The notes beneath the pieces were generated by a model that had not been told where the DNA came from, searched no databases, and saw nothing but the letters and a program-made list of their open reading frames with translations. A stretch of DNA of 64,000 nucleotides from Ornithinimicrobium cavernae. Its GTDB lineage: Bacteria; Actinomycetota; Actinomycetes; Actinomycetales; Dermatophilaceae. The position numbers and the translations under genes were made by a program. The stretch spans positions 1-64,000 of the forward strand of contig NZ_QDDJ01000010.1 in NCBI RefSeq assembly GCF_003121625.1, in the 5' to 3' direction. Positions 1 to 7,793 of this stretch are shown here, piece by piece. Positions within the stretch are counted from its first letter, which is position 1, and each line of letters starts with the position of its first letter.

Positions 1-135
1 GGCCAGACCGCGGGCTCGACCGACCACCAGGACACCGGTGACGGCGAGAGCCACGACGAGACGACCAGCGGCGCGAGCAACGACGGCCCCTCCACACCCT
101 GGTCGCGCGACCCCGACGCCCCACCACCCTTCTGA
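1..135 (+). CDS. C-terminal tail of a truncated protein (possibly SSB-like)
   Basis: An open frame enters from the left edge and stops with TGA at 133-135. The 44 visible residues are acidic, rich in Ser, Thr, Gly and Asp, and end in Asp-Ala-Pro-Pro-Pro-Phe. A disordered acidic tail ending in Pro-Phe resembles the C-terminal tip of bacterial single-stranded DNA-binding proteins, which recruits partner proteins. No folded domain is in view, so the identity is a guess from the tip alone. It is convergent with the next gene on the minus strand, 12 bases away. Confidence 0.4.
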   Translation, partial: GQTAGSTDHQDTGDGESHDETTSGASNDGPSTPWSRDPDAPPPF

Positions 136-147
136 CCCGAAGCAGCT

Positions 148-702
148 TCAGACCTCAGGTCCTGGGTCTGGCACCGGCGTCAACGGAGTACCTGACCCAA
201 GCGCTGGCTCATAACCACTCTCGCCGGTCAGCGTGCTGGTCCAGCCGTGCGGGGTCACTACATAGACGTCTCCGTCAAACGCCGCCATGAAATGGTTGGA
301 GTAGCGCCAGGCGGAGAGGAACTGCCACTCGACATCCGTCGAGACGACCCTGCCCTCACGGCACACCACTGTGACAAAGGTGCCTGCGATCGGGCTCCCG
401 GCCCGGCCATCGAGCGTGCGGGGCCGCTCCGGACCGATCGACGTGGCGATCCTGCGCAACTCACCACTCAAAGCATGGATGGCCCGGTGCTCCGCCTCAT
501 CATCGTCCCCCCGACAGGGTGCTGGCGTCACGATCCGCCCAAGCTCCAACACGTCCTGAGATTCGTTGTCGACACAGGCGATCAGGGTGGTGCCAGCACG
601 CGCGCGGCCTCGTCGCACGATCTCGGACAACGTCAGTGACGTGTTTCGCAACTCCCATGGCTTTCCGTAGTGCGCTCTCATGAGGCACGAGTGTCGCGCC
701 AT
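148..702 (-). CDS. Conserved actinobacterial hypothetical protein, 184 aa
   Basis: I do not recognise a function. The protein has no signal peptide or membrane segment. It reads as a small soluble alpha/beta protein with an N-terminal Ser-Glu-Ile-Val-Arg-Arg segment, a stretch beginning Ala-Gly-Thr-Thr-Leu-Ile-Ala-Cys-Val-Asp that looks like a core beta strand, a His-rich helix, and a Trp-Arg-Tyr-Ser-Asn-His-Phe motif near residue 130 followed by strands ending in Val-Thr-Pro-His-Gly-Trp. Similar motifs occur in uncharacterised actinobacterial proteins from memory. The ATG at 702 is preceded by a GGGGTG-like ribosome site. A second ATG seven codons downstream (681) is an alternative start. 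It is monocistronic and convergent with the cut-off gene to its left. Confidence 0.6.
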   Translation of the reverse strand: MARHSCLMRAHYGKPWELRNTSLTLSEIVRRGRARAGTTLIACVDNESQDVLELGRIVTPAPCRGDDDEAEHRAIHALSGELRRIATSIGPERPRTLDGRAGSPIAGTFVTVVCREGRVVSTDVEWQFLSAWRYSNHFMAAFDGDVYVVTPHGWTSTLTGESGYEPALGSGTPLTPVPDPGPEV

Positions 703-805
703 GTTTCACCCCGCCGCTGGCGACCGCTTCCTACCTGTGGATAACTCGCGCAGCCGACGGCCGAACTCTGGTCGGCTACTCGTAGCACCGACGAGAGGAG
801 ACACC

Positions 806-1314
806 ATGGGATACAGCACTCACTATCTCGGGCAGCTCGACATCGAGCCCCGCCTCAATCCGGAGGAGACGACCTGGTTGCGAGCATTTCAGCGCACCCA
901 CCGCGGGCTGCATCCGGACGACCCGTATGCCGTGCCGAAAATCCCGGGGCGGAACCGAGTGGGCATCCTTTGGTCCAGGAGTCGCCACCTGGCGCCTTGA
1001 TCATCCCTCCTGGCGAACGCGGCCTGGCCCACTGCGACTGGACCCCCTGTGTGTCCGGATGCTGCTTGCAGTGGGTCGACATCGAGAAGTCCAACTCAGC
1101 CGTCCACGAGCTCCAGTACCTGATCGATCACTTCCTGCGGCCCGGAGCCCTCGCGGCCGACGACGGCCGGGATGATTTCTCCGACTTCACCTTCGATCAC
1201 GTCGTGTCAGGCACCATCGCGGCGCGACGACAGGATGGTTGGCTCTATCTGATCCAGTGCCGCGACAACGCCATCAGTGAGGAGACTCTGGTGCCCGGGA
1301 GGGGACTGTGGTGA
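806..1314 (+). pseudogene. Conserved actinobacterial hypothetical protein split by a -1 frameshift
   Basis: The ATG at 806 follows AGGAG at 796-800. The first frame encodes a Met-Gly-Tyr-Ser-Thr-His start and a Leu-Asn-Pro-Glu-Glu-Thr segment, then hits a stop at 998-1000. The rest of the family pattern continues in the -1 frame from about 940 to 1314: Cys-Asp-Trp, Cys-Leu-Gln-Trp, Tyr-Leu-Ile-Asp-His-Phe-Leu-Arg-Pro-Gly, and Phe-Thr-Phe-Asp-His-Val-Val. These are typical of uncharacterised actinobacterial proteins I recall as single chains. The two frames join at the run AAAA (938-941): one extra A, or a -1 slip on Lys AAA, restores one continuous product. Either the gene is decayed, the base was missed in sequencing, or the shift is programmed. 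The function of the family is unknown. Confidence 0.6.
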
Positions 1315-1326
1315 GAGGTGCCCAGC

Positions 1327-1635
1327 TCACCCGATGGCACGACGCAGCGCCGTGAGCTCGGCAGCGAGCACCGTGGGGTCCAGATCGGCCTCGCCGTAGT
1401 CGTAGACCATCACGCGCAACTGGTCCATCAGCACGGCCGGGCCGAGATCGGGGACGGGACCACGCGGCATACCCTCGGCCGTGGCGACGCGGTCGGCGAG
1501 GCTCTGCACCAGCCCCCGCACCTGCGGAGACACAGAGAGCGCGTGGTCCAGCGGCAGCTGCTGCCACCGCCGGACCACGCGCCCCAGCTCTGTCCCGATC
1601 ACCTCGCGCGCAGCGCGCGGGTCGGGGGTGCTCAT
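1327..1635 (-). CDS. Small conserved hypothetical protein, 102 aa
   Basis: This short, soluble, mostly helical protein has no recognised domain. The start chosen is the ATG at 1635, five bases past the stop of the upstream Bax-inhibitor-like gene, so the two are very likely one transcript and translationally coupled. The same open frame extends upstream through that gene, but that part only shadows it. The sequence ends in a Tyr-Gly-Glu-Ala-Asp-Leu segment and an Ala/Leu/Arg helix. Comparable proteins of about 100 residues accompany BI-1 genes in related actinobacteria from memory. No function can be assigned. Confidence 0.6.
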   Translation of the reverse strand: MSTPDPRAAREVIGTELGRVVRRWQQLPLDHALSVSPQVRGLVQSLADRVATAEGMPRGPVPDLGPAVLMDQLRVMVYDYGEADLDPTVLAAELTALRRAIG

Positions 1636-1640
1636 GTGCG

Positions 1641-2540
1641 TCAGTCGTTCTGCAGGATCGCAAACAGACGCAGGAACTCGATGTACAGCCACACCAGGCT
1701 GGCGACCAGGCCGTGGCCCATCAGCCAGGAGTACTTCTCCGGCGCGCCCGCGGCGATGCCACGGTCGACCGAGTCGAAGTCGACGGCCAGGGAGTAGGAG
1801 GCGAGCGCGACACCCAGGATGGAGACGGCGATTCCGAGCCACCCCTGGCTGTAGATGCCCCAGCCGTCACCGAAGCCCAGGAAGCTGGCACCGATGTTGA
1901 TGAGCATGAAGACCAGGTAGCCCATCGCCATCATGCCGAAGATGCGGCGGGACTTGCTGGTGACCCTGATGAAGCCGACCTTCCAGGCGATGAACATGCC
2001 GACGAAGGTGCCCATCGTGGCGACCACGGCGCTGGTGACCACGCCTGGCCACATGGTGTTGAAGGTGACGCTGACCGCGCCGAGGAACAGGCCCTGCAGG
2101 ACAGAGTGGGCCACGATCAGGGGGACGTTGACCTTCTTCTGGAAGGCGATCGCGAAGCTCAGACCCAGCGAGCCGAACATGCCCAGCAGCCAGATCGGCA
2201 TCGCCAGCTCCGGGTTACCGAAGCCCAGTGTCTGCTTCGGGTCCACGAAGAACCAGGTGCCGATCGCGAACACCAGCACGATCCCGAACAGCGCCATCGA
2301 CTTCATCACGACGTCGTCGAGCGTCAGCCGACCGGTCTGCGCCGGGCCGGCCGGCGCCTGGCGGTACATGTCCTCCAGCTGCTGCGGGCTCATGGACTCG
2401 CTCGCGCCGGGGTAGCCCATCGGCATCTGGGGCTGTCCCTGGGGGCCGGGCGCGCCATAGCCCTGCTGCGGCGCCTGGTTGAACCCGGCGTACTGCTGGG
2501 TTTCCTTGTCAATACGGTTGAAGACAGGGTTGGTCGCCAT
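1641..2540 (-). CDS. Bax inhibitor-1/YccA family membrane protein
   Basis: The 299-residue protein has a hydrophilic Gln/Gly/Pro-rich N-terminal 85 residues containing Asn-Pro-Val-Phe-Asn-Arg at the start, then seven predicted membrane helices. This is the layout of actinobacterial Bax inhibitor-1/YccA proteins. The family's best studied members are cation (Ca2+ or H+) leak channels of the TMBIM type; in bacteria the role is poorly defined. The last segment carries Tyr-Ser-Trp-Leu-Met-Gly-His and the typical Tyr-Ile-Glu-Phe-Leu-Arg-Leu motif of the C-terminal helix. It is followed within 5 bases by the small hypothetical gene, suggesting an operon, and is divergent from the secreted carboxypeptidase gene. 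Confidence 0.9.
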   Translation of the reverse strand: MATNPVFNRIDKETQQYAGFNQAPQQGYGAPGPQGQPQMPMGYPGASESMSPQQLEDMYRQAPAGPAQTGRLTLDDVVMKSMALFGIVLVFAIGTWFFVDPKQTLGFGNPELAMPIWLLGMFGSLGLSFAIAFQKKVNVPLIVAHSVLQGLFLGAVSVTFNTMWPGVVTSAVVATMGTFVGMFIAWKVGFIRVTSKSRRIFGMMAMGYLVFMLINIGASFLGFGDGWGIYSQGWLGIAVSILGVALASYSLAVDFDSVDRGIAAGAPEKYSWLMGHGLVASLVWLYIEFLRLFAILQND

Positions 2541-2711
2541 CTCTGGCCCTCCTCGTTAGCGGCACGTATGTGTCGTCAGTACACAGTTTAGAGCGAACGG
2601 GACCGCTGTGTTGTTCCCACCCCGACGCAACCCTCTTGCGCTCCCAGGGTGTCTTCCCGATATCCTGGAAAGCCTTTCGGCAAAGTCTTGCACCACCTCG
2701 AGGAGTCAACG

Positions 2712-5186
2712 ATGTCGAGTCGAGTCCCTACGCGCCTGCTCGGCGCCACGGCGGTGGCCGCGCTGGCCGTGTCCGGAGCCGCCCTGCCCGCGACCTCGTT
2801 CGCGGAGGCTGCCCCGGCGATCGACGTGACACTCGCGCCGACGCCTGACTCCGAGGGCTACCCGCGCCAGAACCTCCTGGTGGAGCCGCCGGTGGACGAG
2901 TCCGATGCCTCGATCAAGCTGGGCCTGACCCCGTACCACGCGATCGCGCCGAAGCTCAACCAGCTGCAGCGCACCTCCCAGCGCGTCAGCGCCGAGGTCA
3001 TCGGGCAGACCGTCACCGGCCGGGAGCTCTATCTGGTGACGCTGACCGCGCCGGAGTCCGCCGCCGAGGCCAAGCAGCAGGAGCGGATGCGGGAGCGGAT
3101 CCTGCGTCAGCCCGAGCAGGCGGCCGGGGACCGCGGCCTGGCCAAGGACTACAAGACACCGATCTTCCTCAACAACAACATCCACGGCAACGAGTGGGAG
3201 GGCACGGACGCGGCCCTGCGCCTCATCGAGGACTATGCGACCAGCAACGACCCGGAGGTCGTCGAGGCGCTGGAGACCAGCCGGATCTATGTCGTGGTCA
3301 CGATGAACCCGGACGGGCGTCACGGCAACACCCGCGCCAACGCCTCCGGCTTCGACATGAACCGCGACTTCATCACCGCCACCCAGCCCGAGGTGATCGC
3401 CGTCCGCGACACCCTCGTGCGCACCCAGCCCCTGGTGATGCTCGACCTGCACGGTTACGTGAACGGCACGCTCATCGAGCCGACCACCCCGCCGCACGGT
3501 GAGAACTACGAGTACGACCTGTTCATCAAGCACGCCTACCCCAACGGCCTGGGCATGGAGCAGGCCATCCTCGACCTGGGCTACACGCCCGAGGACGACG
3601 GCGTGAACCCGCCCCAGATCCCGTTCCGCGACTGGGAGGAGGGTTGGGACGACTGGCCGCCGATCTTCACCCCGCAGTACGCCGCCTACCACGGTGCGGT
3701 GGCGCACACCATCGAGTTCCCGATGCGCGTCAACAACGCGTCCTACAACCTGCCCGAGGAGGAGCTGCAGCGTCGCTCGGCGATCAACACCGACATCGCC
3801 CACGCCGCGATGACGTCCTCCATCGCCTACCTGCAGGAGCACCGCGACGAGCTCCTGGCCGACCAGATCGAGATCTTCCGTCGGGGCGTGACCGGCGCCG
3901 AGCCGGTCGAGGTCACCGACGAGCTGTTCCCGGAGATCGGTCCGGAGGACGTCTACCTCACCGAGTACCCGCGTGCCTACGTCATCCCCAACGACGACGA
4001 GCAGCGCTCGGCGCCCGCCGCTGCACGCCTGGTGGACCACCTCATCACCAACGGCGTGGAGGTCCGCACCACGCGCGAGCCGGTCACGATCGACGGCCGG
4101 ACCTACGCGCCCGGCAGCTACGTGGTGGACATGCACCAGTCCCGTCGCGGCCTGGCCAACACCATCCTCGGGCCGGGCACCGACATCAGCGACCGGGTCG
4201 ACTCGATGTATGACATCTCCGGCTGGAGCCTGGGTCTGCTCTGGGGTGCGGACGTGGCGACCATCCCCGAGGACGGCAGTATGCCGAGGGCCGGCAAGGC
4301 CATCGAGTCCGCCGTCCCGACCGGCCAGGTTGAGGGCGACGGCGACCTGGTCCTCCAGCTGAACGACCCGGCAGACCTCGCCGCACTGAACCACCTGGCT
4401 CGCTCCGACGTGGGCGTCGAGTGGCTCCCCAACGGCTCCGCTCTCGTCCCGGCGGCTGCAGCTGCCCAGGCGGAGGCGGCCGCGGACTCCTTCGGCGTCA
4501 CGTTCGGCCCCGCCCCGGACGGCGCCAGCGGTGCCCCGGTGGACGAGTTCGTGGTCGCTGCGGCCGCCTCACCGCAGGAGCGCTGGGCCCTCAACGAGAT
4601 GGGCTTCGAGGTCCGCGAGGTCAGCGCCACGGTGCTGAACGACGGCTTCGACTACTCCGACGTCGACGCGCTGTACGTCTCCTCCTCGGCGATCTCCTGG
4701 GGCTCGCTGGACGAGGAGGCCCGTAACGACCTGACCGGCTTCCTCGCCGACGGCGGTGGGTTCGTGGGGCGCGGGCTGCACGGGACGCGCCTCAACGACG
4801 AGCTCGGGCTCCTCGGCGTCACCCTCGAGCGTGGTCGCAGTGACGGCAACGGGGTCGTCGCAGTCGACAACGCCGGCACCGCCATCAGCGCCGGAGCGAC
4901 CCCCCACTCCTTCGTCTACTCCCCCGGCTGGTTCACCGACCTGGGCGAGGACGTCACGGTCGACCAGAGCTACGCCGCCGACGACGTGCTGGTGAGCGGC
5001 CACTGGGCCGGCACCGCCGAGGAGGGTGGGCAGGATGCGGCTGCGGGTCAGCCCGTGATCGTCAGCGGGACCGACGACGACGGTGCCGCGGTGCTGTTCG
5101 GCAGCGAGCCGCTGTTCCGGGCCCACCCCAAGGGCCAGTTCCCCCTGGTCGGTCGCGCGCTGTTCTGGTCCGCCCTGCAGGACTGA
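2712..5186 (+). CDS. Secreted M14 family zinc carboxypeptidase, 824 aa
   Basis: The ATG at 2712 with AGGAG at 2701-2705 was preferred over an upstream in-frame start at 2649, because it begins directly with a Sec signal peptide (residues 1 to about 31, ending Ala-Glu-Ala). The M14 metallocarboxypeptidase domain spans roughly 60-390. Zinc ligands are seen as His158-Gly-Asn-Glu161 and His247 in Leu-Asp-Leu-His-Gly. The catalytic Glu is Glu335 in His-Thr-Ile-Glu-Phe-Pro. The substrate-binding stretch Gly-Phe-Asp-Met-Asn-Arg-Asp is also present. The remaining 430 residues form an acidic C-terminal region of unassigned beta-rich character. It should cleave C-terminal residues from extracellular peptides. 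There is no cell-wall anchor, so it is probably released. Confidence 0.93.
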   Translation: MSSRVPTRLLGATAVAALAVSGAALPATSFAEAAPAIDVTLAPTPDSEGYPRQNLLVEPPVDESDASIKLGLTPYHAIAPKLNQLQRTSQRVSAEVIGQTVTGRELYLVTLTAPESAAEAKQQERMRERILRQPEQAAGDRGLAKDYKTPIFLNNNIHGNEWEGTDAALRLIEDYATSNDPEVVEALETSRIYVVVTMNPDGRHGNTRANASGFDMNRDFITATQPEVIAVRDTLVRTQPLVMLDLHGYVNGTLIEPTTPPHGENYEYDLFIKHAYPNGLGMEQAILDLGYTPEDDGVNPPQIPFRDWEEGWDDWPPIFTPQYAAYHGAVAHTIEFPMRVNNASYNLPEEELQRRSAINTDIAHAAMTSSIAYLQEHRDELLADQIEIFRRGVTGAEPVEVTDELFPEIGPEDVYLTEYPRAYVIPNDDEQRSAPAAARLVDHLITNGVEVRTTREPVTIDGRTYAPGSYVVDMHQSRRGLANTILGPGTDISDRVDSMYDISGWSLGLLWGADVATIPEDGSMPRAGKAIESAVPTGQVEGDGDLVLQLNDPADLAALNHLARSDVGVEWLPNGSALVPAAAAAQAEAAADSFGVTFGPAPDGASGAPVDEFVVAAAASPQERWALNEMGFEVREVSATVLNDGFDYSDVDALYVSSSAISWGSLDEEARNDLTGFLADGGGFVGRGLHGTRLNDELGLLGVTLERGRSDGNGVVAVDNAGTAISAGATPHSFVYSPGWFTDLGEDVTVDQSYAADDVLVSGHWAGTAEEGGQDAAAGQPVIVSGTDDDGAAVLFGSEPLFRAHPKGQFPLVGRALFWSALQD

Positions 5187-5192
5187 CCGACG

Positions 5193-5672
5193 GTGGCCCG
5201 GACCTCGGCGCCGGGTGCCGACCTCGTCGTCCCGCCGGGGCCAGGGCTGCCCGAGGGCCTGGTGATCCCGGCGGGCGAGCTGCTCGAGCGGTTCACCCGT
5301 GCGTCCGGGCCTGGCGGCCAGGGCGTCAACACCACTGACAGCCGGGTCCAGCTGACCTATCGCCCGGCGTCCTCGATCGCGGTCGCGGAGCTGCGGGAGG
5401 CTGCCCGCGACCGGCTCCTGCGGGGGCTGGAGCCGCACCTGGTCGGCGGGCAGCTGGTTGTCGTCGCCTCCGAGCACCGCGCCCAGCGGCAGAATCGGAT
5501 CGCCGCCCGGCAGCGCCTCATCGACCTGCTCCGCGCAGCAGCAGCTCCCCCACCACCCGGTCGGCGCGCCACCAGACCCACCCGAGGCAGCCAGCGCCGA
5601 CGGCTGGAGAGCAAGCGGCAGAGGTCACAGACCAAGGCGGGCCGGGGCCGTGTCACCGGGGAGGGCGACTGA
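5193..5672 (+). CDS. arfB: ArfB-like peptidyl-tRNA hydrolase (release factor-like)
   Basis: The protein is a single release-factor catalytic domain with the Gly41-Gly42-Gln43 motif inside Ser-Gly-Pro-Gly-Gly-Gln-Gly-Val-Asn-Thr. It lacks the codon-recognition domains of RF1/RF2. The C-terminal 45 residues are rich in Arg, Lys and Gln, as in ArfB (YaeJ), where the basic tail enters the empty mRNA channel of stalled ribosomes so that the GGQ loop can hydrolyse peptidyl-tRNA. The start is a GTG at 5193, six bases after the stop of the carboxypeptidase gene, so it may be co-transcribed with it. At 159 residues it is close to the family size (about 140). Confidence 0.9.
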   Translation: MARTSAPGADLVVPPGPGLPEGLVIPAGELLERFTRASGPGGQGVNTTDSRVQLTYRPASSIAVAELREAARDRLLRGLEPHLVGGQLVVVASEHRAQRQNRIAARQRLIDLLRAAAAPPPPGRRATRPTRGSQRRRLESKRQRSQTKAGRGRVTGEGD

Positions 5673-5732
5673 ACGTGCCCAACACCGAGCGGGCAGACTA
5701 GCTCGCACTGCCACCAGACGATCGAGGACGCC

Positions 5733-6335
5733 GTGAGACACACCCCGCACTACCTGATGACCGACCCCGACGAGGTCAAGCGCCTGATCCGTGGCAACCC
5801 GTGGGCCACGATCGTCTCCCCCGCCAGCACGGGACTGGTCGCCTCGCACTACCCGGTCCTGCTCGAGGAGGATGCCGAAGGCCTCAGCATCGTGAGCCAC
5901 TTCGGGCGCCCGGACGAGCAGCTGCACGAGCTGGGCCAGCACGAGGTGCTCGTGATCATCCAGGGCCCGCACGACTATGTCTCCGCGAGCTGGTACGAGC
6001 CCGGAGATCTGGTCTCCACCTGGAACCATGTAACCGCCCACCTCTACGGCGTGCCGGAGATCCTCTCCGAGGAGGAGAACTACGCCGTCCTCTCCCGGCT
6101 GACCGACCACTTCGAGCAGGGCTACCCCCACGGCCGGAGCCTGTCCGAGGACGAGGCGGGCACACGACGGGCCGCCAAGGGGACGGTCGGTCTGCGCCTG
6201 CGGGTGACCCGGTTCGACGCCCGGGCCAAGCTCAGCCAGAACAAGAAGCCCGAGGTGCAGGACCGGATCGTGCAGGAGATCGGCACCAGCAACCCGGCCC
6301 TGGCCGAGGAGATGCGTCGGGTCCGCGAGGGCTAA
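5733..6335 (+). CDS. PaiB-type FMN-binding split-barrel protein
   Basis: The 200-residue protein begins Met-Arg-His-Thr-Pro-His-Tyr and contains the PaiB family signatures Ser-His-Tyr-Pro-Val, His-Phe-Gly-Arg-Pro-Asp-Glu-Gln and Ser-Trp-Tyr-Glu-Pro-Gly followed by Val-Ser-Thr-Trp-Asn-His. Bacillus subtilis PaiB is annotated as a negative regulator of sporulation and protease genes, but the fold is an FMN-dependent split barrel, so an oxidoreductase or flavin-sensing role is equally likely. The start is GTG at 5733. The gene is followed immediately by a tandem-repeat array. It lies 60 bases after arfB on the same strand and may share its transcript. Confidence 0.88.
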   Translation: MRHTPHYLMTDPDEVKRLIRGNPWATIVSPASTGLVASHYPVLLEEDAEGLSIVSHFGRPDEQLHELGQHEVLVIIQGPHDYVSASWYEPGDLVSTWNHVTAHLYGVPEILSEEENYAVLSRLTDHFEQGYPHGRSLSEDEAGTRRAAKGTVGLRLRVTRFDARAKLSQNKKPEVQDRIVQEIGTSNPALAEEMRRVREG

Positions 6336-6336
6336 C

Positions 6337-6471
6337 CAGCCAGCCGCCCGGGGCCCAGCCAGCCGCACGGGGCCCAGCCAGCCGCCCGGGGCCCAGCCAG
6401 CCGCACGGGGCTCAGCCAGCCGCACGGGGGCCCAGCCAGCCGCACGGGGCTCAGCCAGCCGCACGGGGGCC
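6337..6471 (+). repeat. Tandem array of seven 19-20 bp units
   Basis: Seven head-to-tail copies of CAGCCAGCCGCACGGGGCC-like units start two bases after the PaiB-like stop codon. Two interleaved variants are seen: CGCCC or CGCAC in the middle, and a terminal GCC, GCT or GGCC. Unit boundaries are 6337, 6356, 6375, 6394, 6413, 6433 and 6452. There is no spacer between units, so this is a minisatellite, not a CRISPR. It is open in several frames only because the units carry no stops; I do not regard it as coding. Confidence 0.9.
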
Positions 6472-6520
6472 CCGCCTCCCGCTCTCATCGTGCCCCGACG
6501 GTGTCAGGATCACGACGCCG

Positions 6521-6594
6521 TGCCCCCGACGGGACTCGAACCCGCACTGGACCCATTTTAAGTGGGCTGCCTCTGCCGGTTGGGCTACGAGGGC
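6521..6594 (-). tRNA. tRNA with anticodon UAA (Leu by anticodon), class I shape
   Basis: A complete cloverleaf folds on the minus strand. The acceptor is GCCCTCG/CGGGGGC with discriminator A73. The D-arm is GCCC/AGGC with one mismatch and a 9-base loop containing GG. The anticodon stem is GCCCA/TGGGT with loop CTTAAAA, giving anticodon TAA. The variable loop has five bases. The T-stem is GCGGG/CCCGT with loop TTCGAGT. No CCA is encoded. The anticodon predicts decoding of the rare Leu codon UUA, and A73 fits leucine identity. Bacterial leucine tRNAs normally have a long class II variable arm, which is absent here, so the true charging identity is uncertain. Confidence 0.8.
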
Positions 6595-6685
6595 ACCGGC
6601 CAGCCTATCGAGCCAGCGGCCTCTGATCGTCATGGCCCGGGCGGTGCTGAACCGCAGGGGCAGACATCTCGTCCGGCGGTGCTCA

Positions 6686-6754
6686 GACATCCGTCGGGAT
6701 GCTCTACGGACATCCGTCGGGATGCTCTACGGACATCCGTCGGGATGCTCTACG
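6686..6754 (+). repeat. Three perfect 23-bp tandem repeats, each with a small inverted repeat
   Basis: The unit GACATCCGTCGGGATGCTCTACG occurs three times without a mismatch at 6686, 6709 and 6732. Each contains CATCC-GTCG-GGATG, a 5-bp inverted repeat with a 4-base loop, so the array can form three successive small hairpins or present three protein-binding sites. It lies between the UAA tRNA and the uracil-DNA glycosylase gene. The rest of the gap from 6755 to 6892 shows no gene or clear signal beyond repeated GACGT words. Confidence 0.9.
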
Positions 6755-6892
6755 AGCGAGTACCGCCGCTTGCGAGGTATTTCGGATCAACGGCACGGAG
6801 CCACAATGGGCCCGAACCGGCATGCACCAGGCTGCGTCAGGTGAACGCGCTTGACGTGAGACGTCCCGACACAAGACGTCGGTCGCCGCGCG

Positions 6893-7780
6893 TCACAGCA
6901 CCGCGATGACCGCGTCCAGCATCTGCTCGGTGAGCTTGCCGGTGAAGGTGTTCTGCTGGCTGACGTGATAGCTGCCGACCAGCCGCACCGCCCGACCGTC
7001 CGGGGTCAGCAGCCCGGCCTGGGCCCCGTGACCGAACCTCGGCTTCGGCCGGGGCACGGTCCAGCCCATCTCGCGGACGGTGCGCAGGGTCGCGTCCCAG
7101 CCGATCGAGCCGAGCGCCAGGATGGAGCGGAGGACCGGCGCGGCGAGCTCGAGCTCGCGGTGCAGCCACGGCGCGCAGGTCGCCTTCTCCACCGTCGTCG
7201 GCTTGTTCTGCGGTGGCGCGCACCGCACCGCCGAGACGATGCGGATGCCTTGCAGCTCCAGGCCGTCGCCGGCGTGCTCACTGGTGGCCCGGGTGGCGTA
7301 GCCGCCGCGGTGCAGCGCCGCGTAGATCCAGTCCCCCGACCGGTCCCCGGTGAACATCCGCCCGGTCCGGTTGGCACCGTTGGCCGCGGGGGCCAGCCCG
7401 ACGACGAGGACGGGCGCACCGGCCGGACCGAACCCGGCAGCGGGACGGCCCCAGTAGGGCTGGTCGGCGAAGGAGGCCCGGCGTCCGGTGGTCGCGACGG
7501 TCTCCCGCCACTGGACGAGGCGGGGGCAGGCCCGGCACACCGTGATGGCGGCGTCCAGGTCGCGGACCGAGCCGGCGGCCCGGGCCAGGCGCACCACCTG
7601 TGCCGGAGTGCGGGCCACGGGTGTCTGCGGCCCGGCAGGGTCACCCGGCCAGCCGGTCCCCGGCGGCACCGGGGAGGGGAACTCCTGACCGGTGATCGGG
7701 TGCGGGTCGGTCCCGGGGCCGCCCTCGGGCGCGCGTCGGGGGACTCCTGACGGGGACCGTGGGTGCGGAGCCGGTGACAT
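6893..7780 (-). CDS. Family 5 uracil-DNA glycosylase (UdgB type)
   Basis: This 295-residue base-excision repair enzyme has a Pro/Gly-rich N-terminal extension of about 70 residues. Its glycosylase domain carries two Cys pairs (Cys-Arg-Ala-Cys and later Cys-Ala) like the iron-sulfur uracil glycosylases. Motif A is [13 protein letters not shown], and the DNA-intercalation motif [12 protein letters not shown] lies near the C-terminus. These are hallmarks of UDG family 5, which removes uracil and other deaminated bases. The ATG at 7780 lies 13 bases after the Ppx/GppA stop, making it the last gene of the eno-ftsB-DUF501-ppx run. Confidence 0.92.
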   Translation of the reverse strand: MSPAPHPRSPSGVPRRAPEGGPGTDPHPITGQEFPSPVPPGTGWPGDPAGPQTPVARTPAQVVRLARAAGSVRDLDAAITVCRACPRLVQWRETVATTGRRASFADQPYWGRPAAGFGPAGAPVLVVGLAPAANGANRTGRMFTGDRSGDWIYAALHRGGYATRATSEHAGDGLELQGIRIVSAVRCAPPQNKPTTVEKATCAPWLHRELELAAPVLRSILALGSIGWDATLRTVREMGWTVPRPKPRFGHGAQAGLLTPDGRAVRLVGSYHVSQQNTFTGKLTEQMLDAVIAVL

Positions 7781-7793
7781 GGCCGTATGCCGT

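Noticed and set aside
6841-6892. GACGT-rich stretch as a terminator for the glycosylase gene
   Set aside because: Only short, weak pairings are possible and no U-tract follows.
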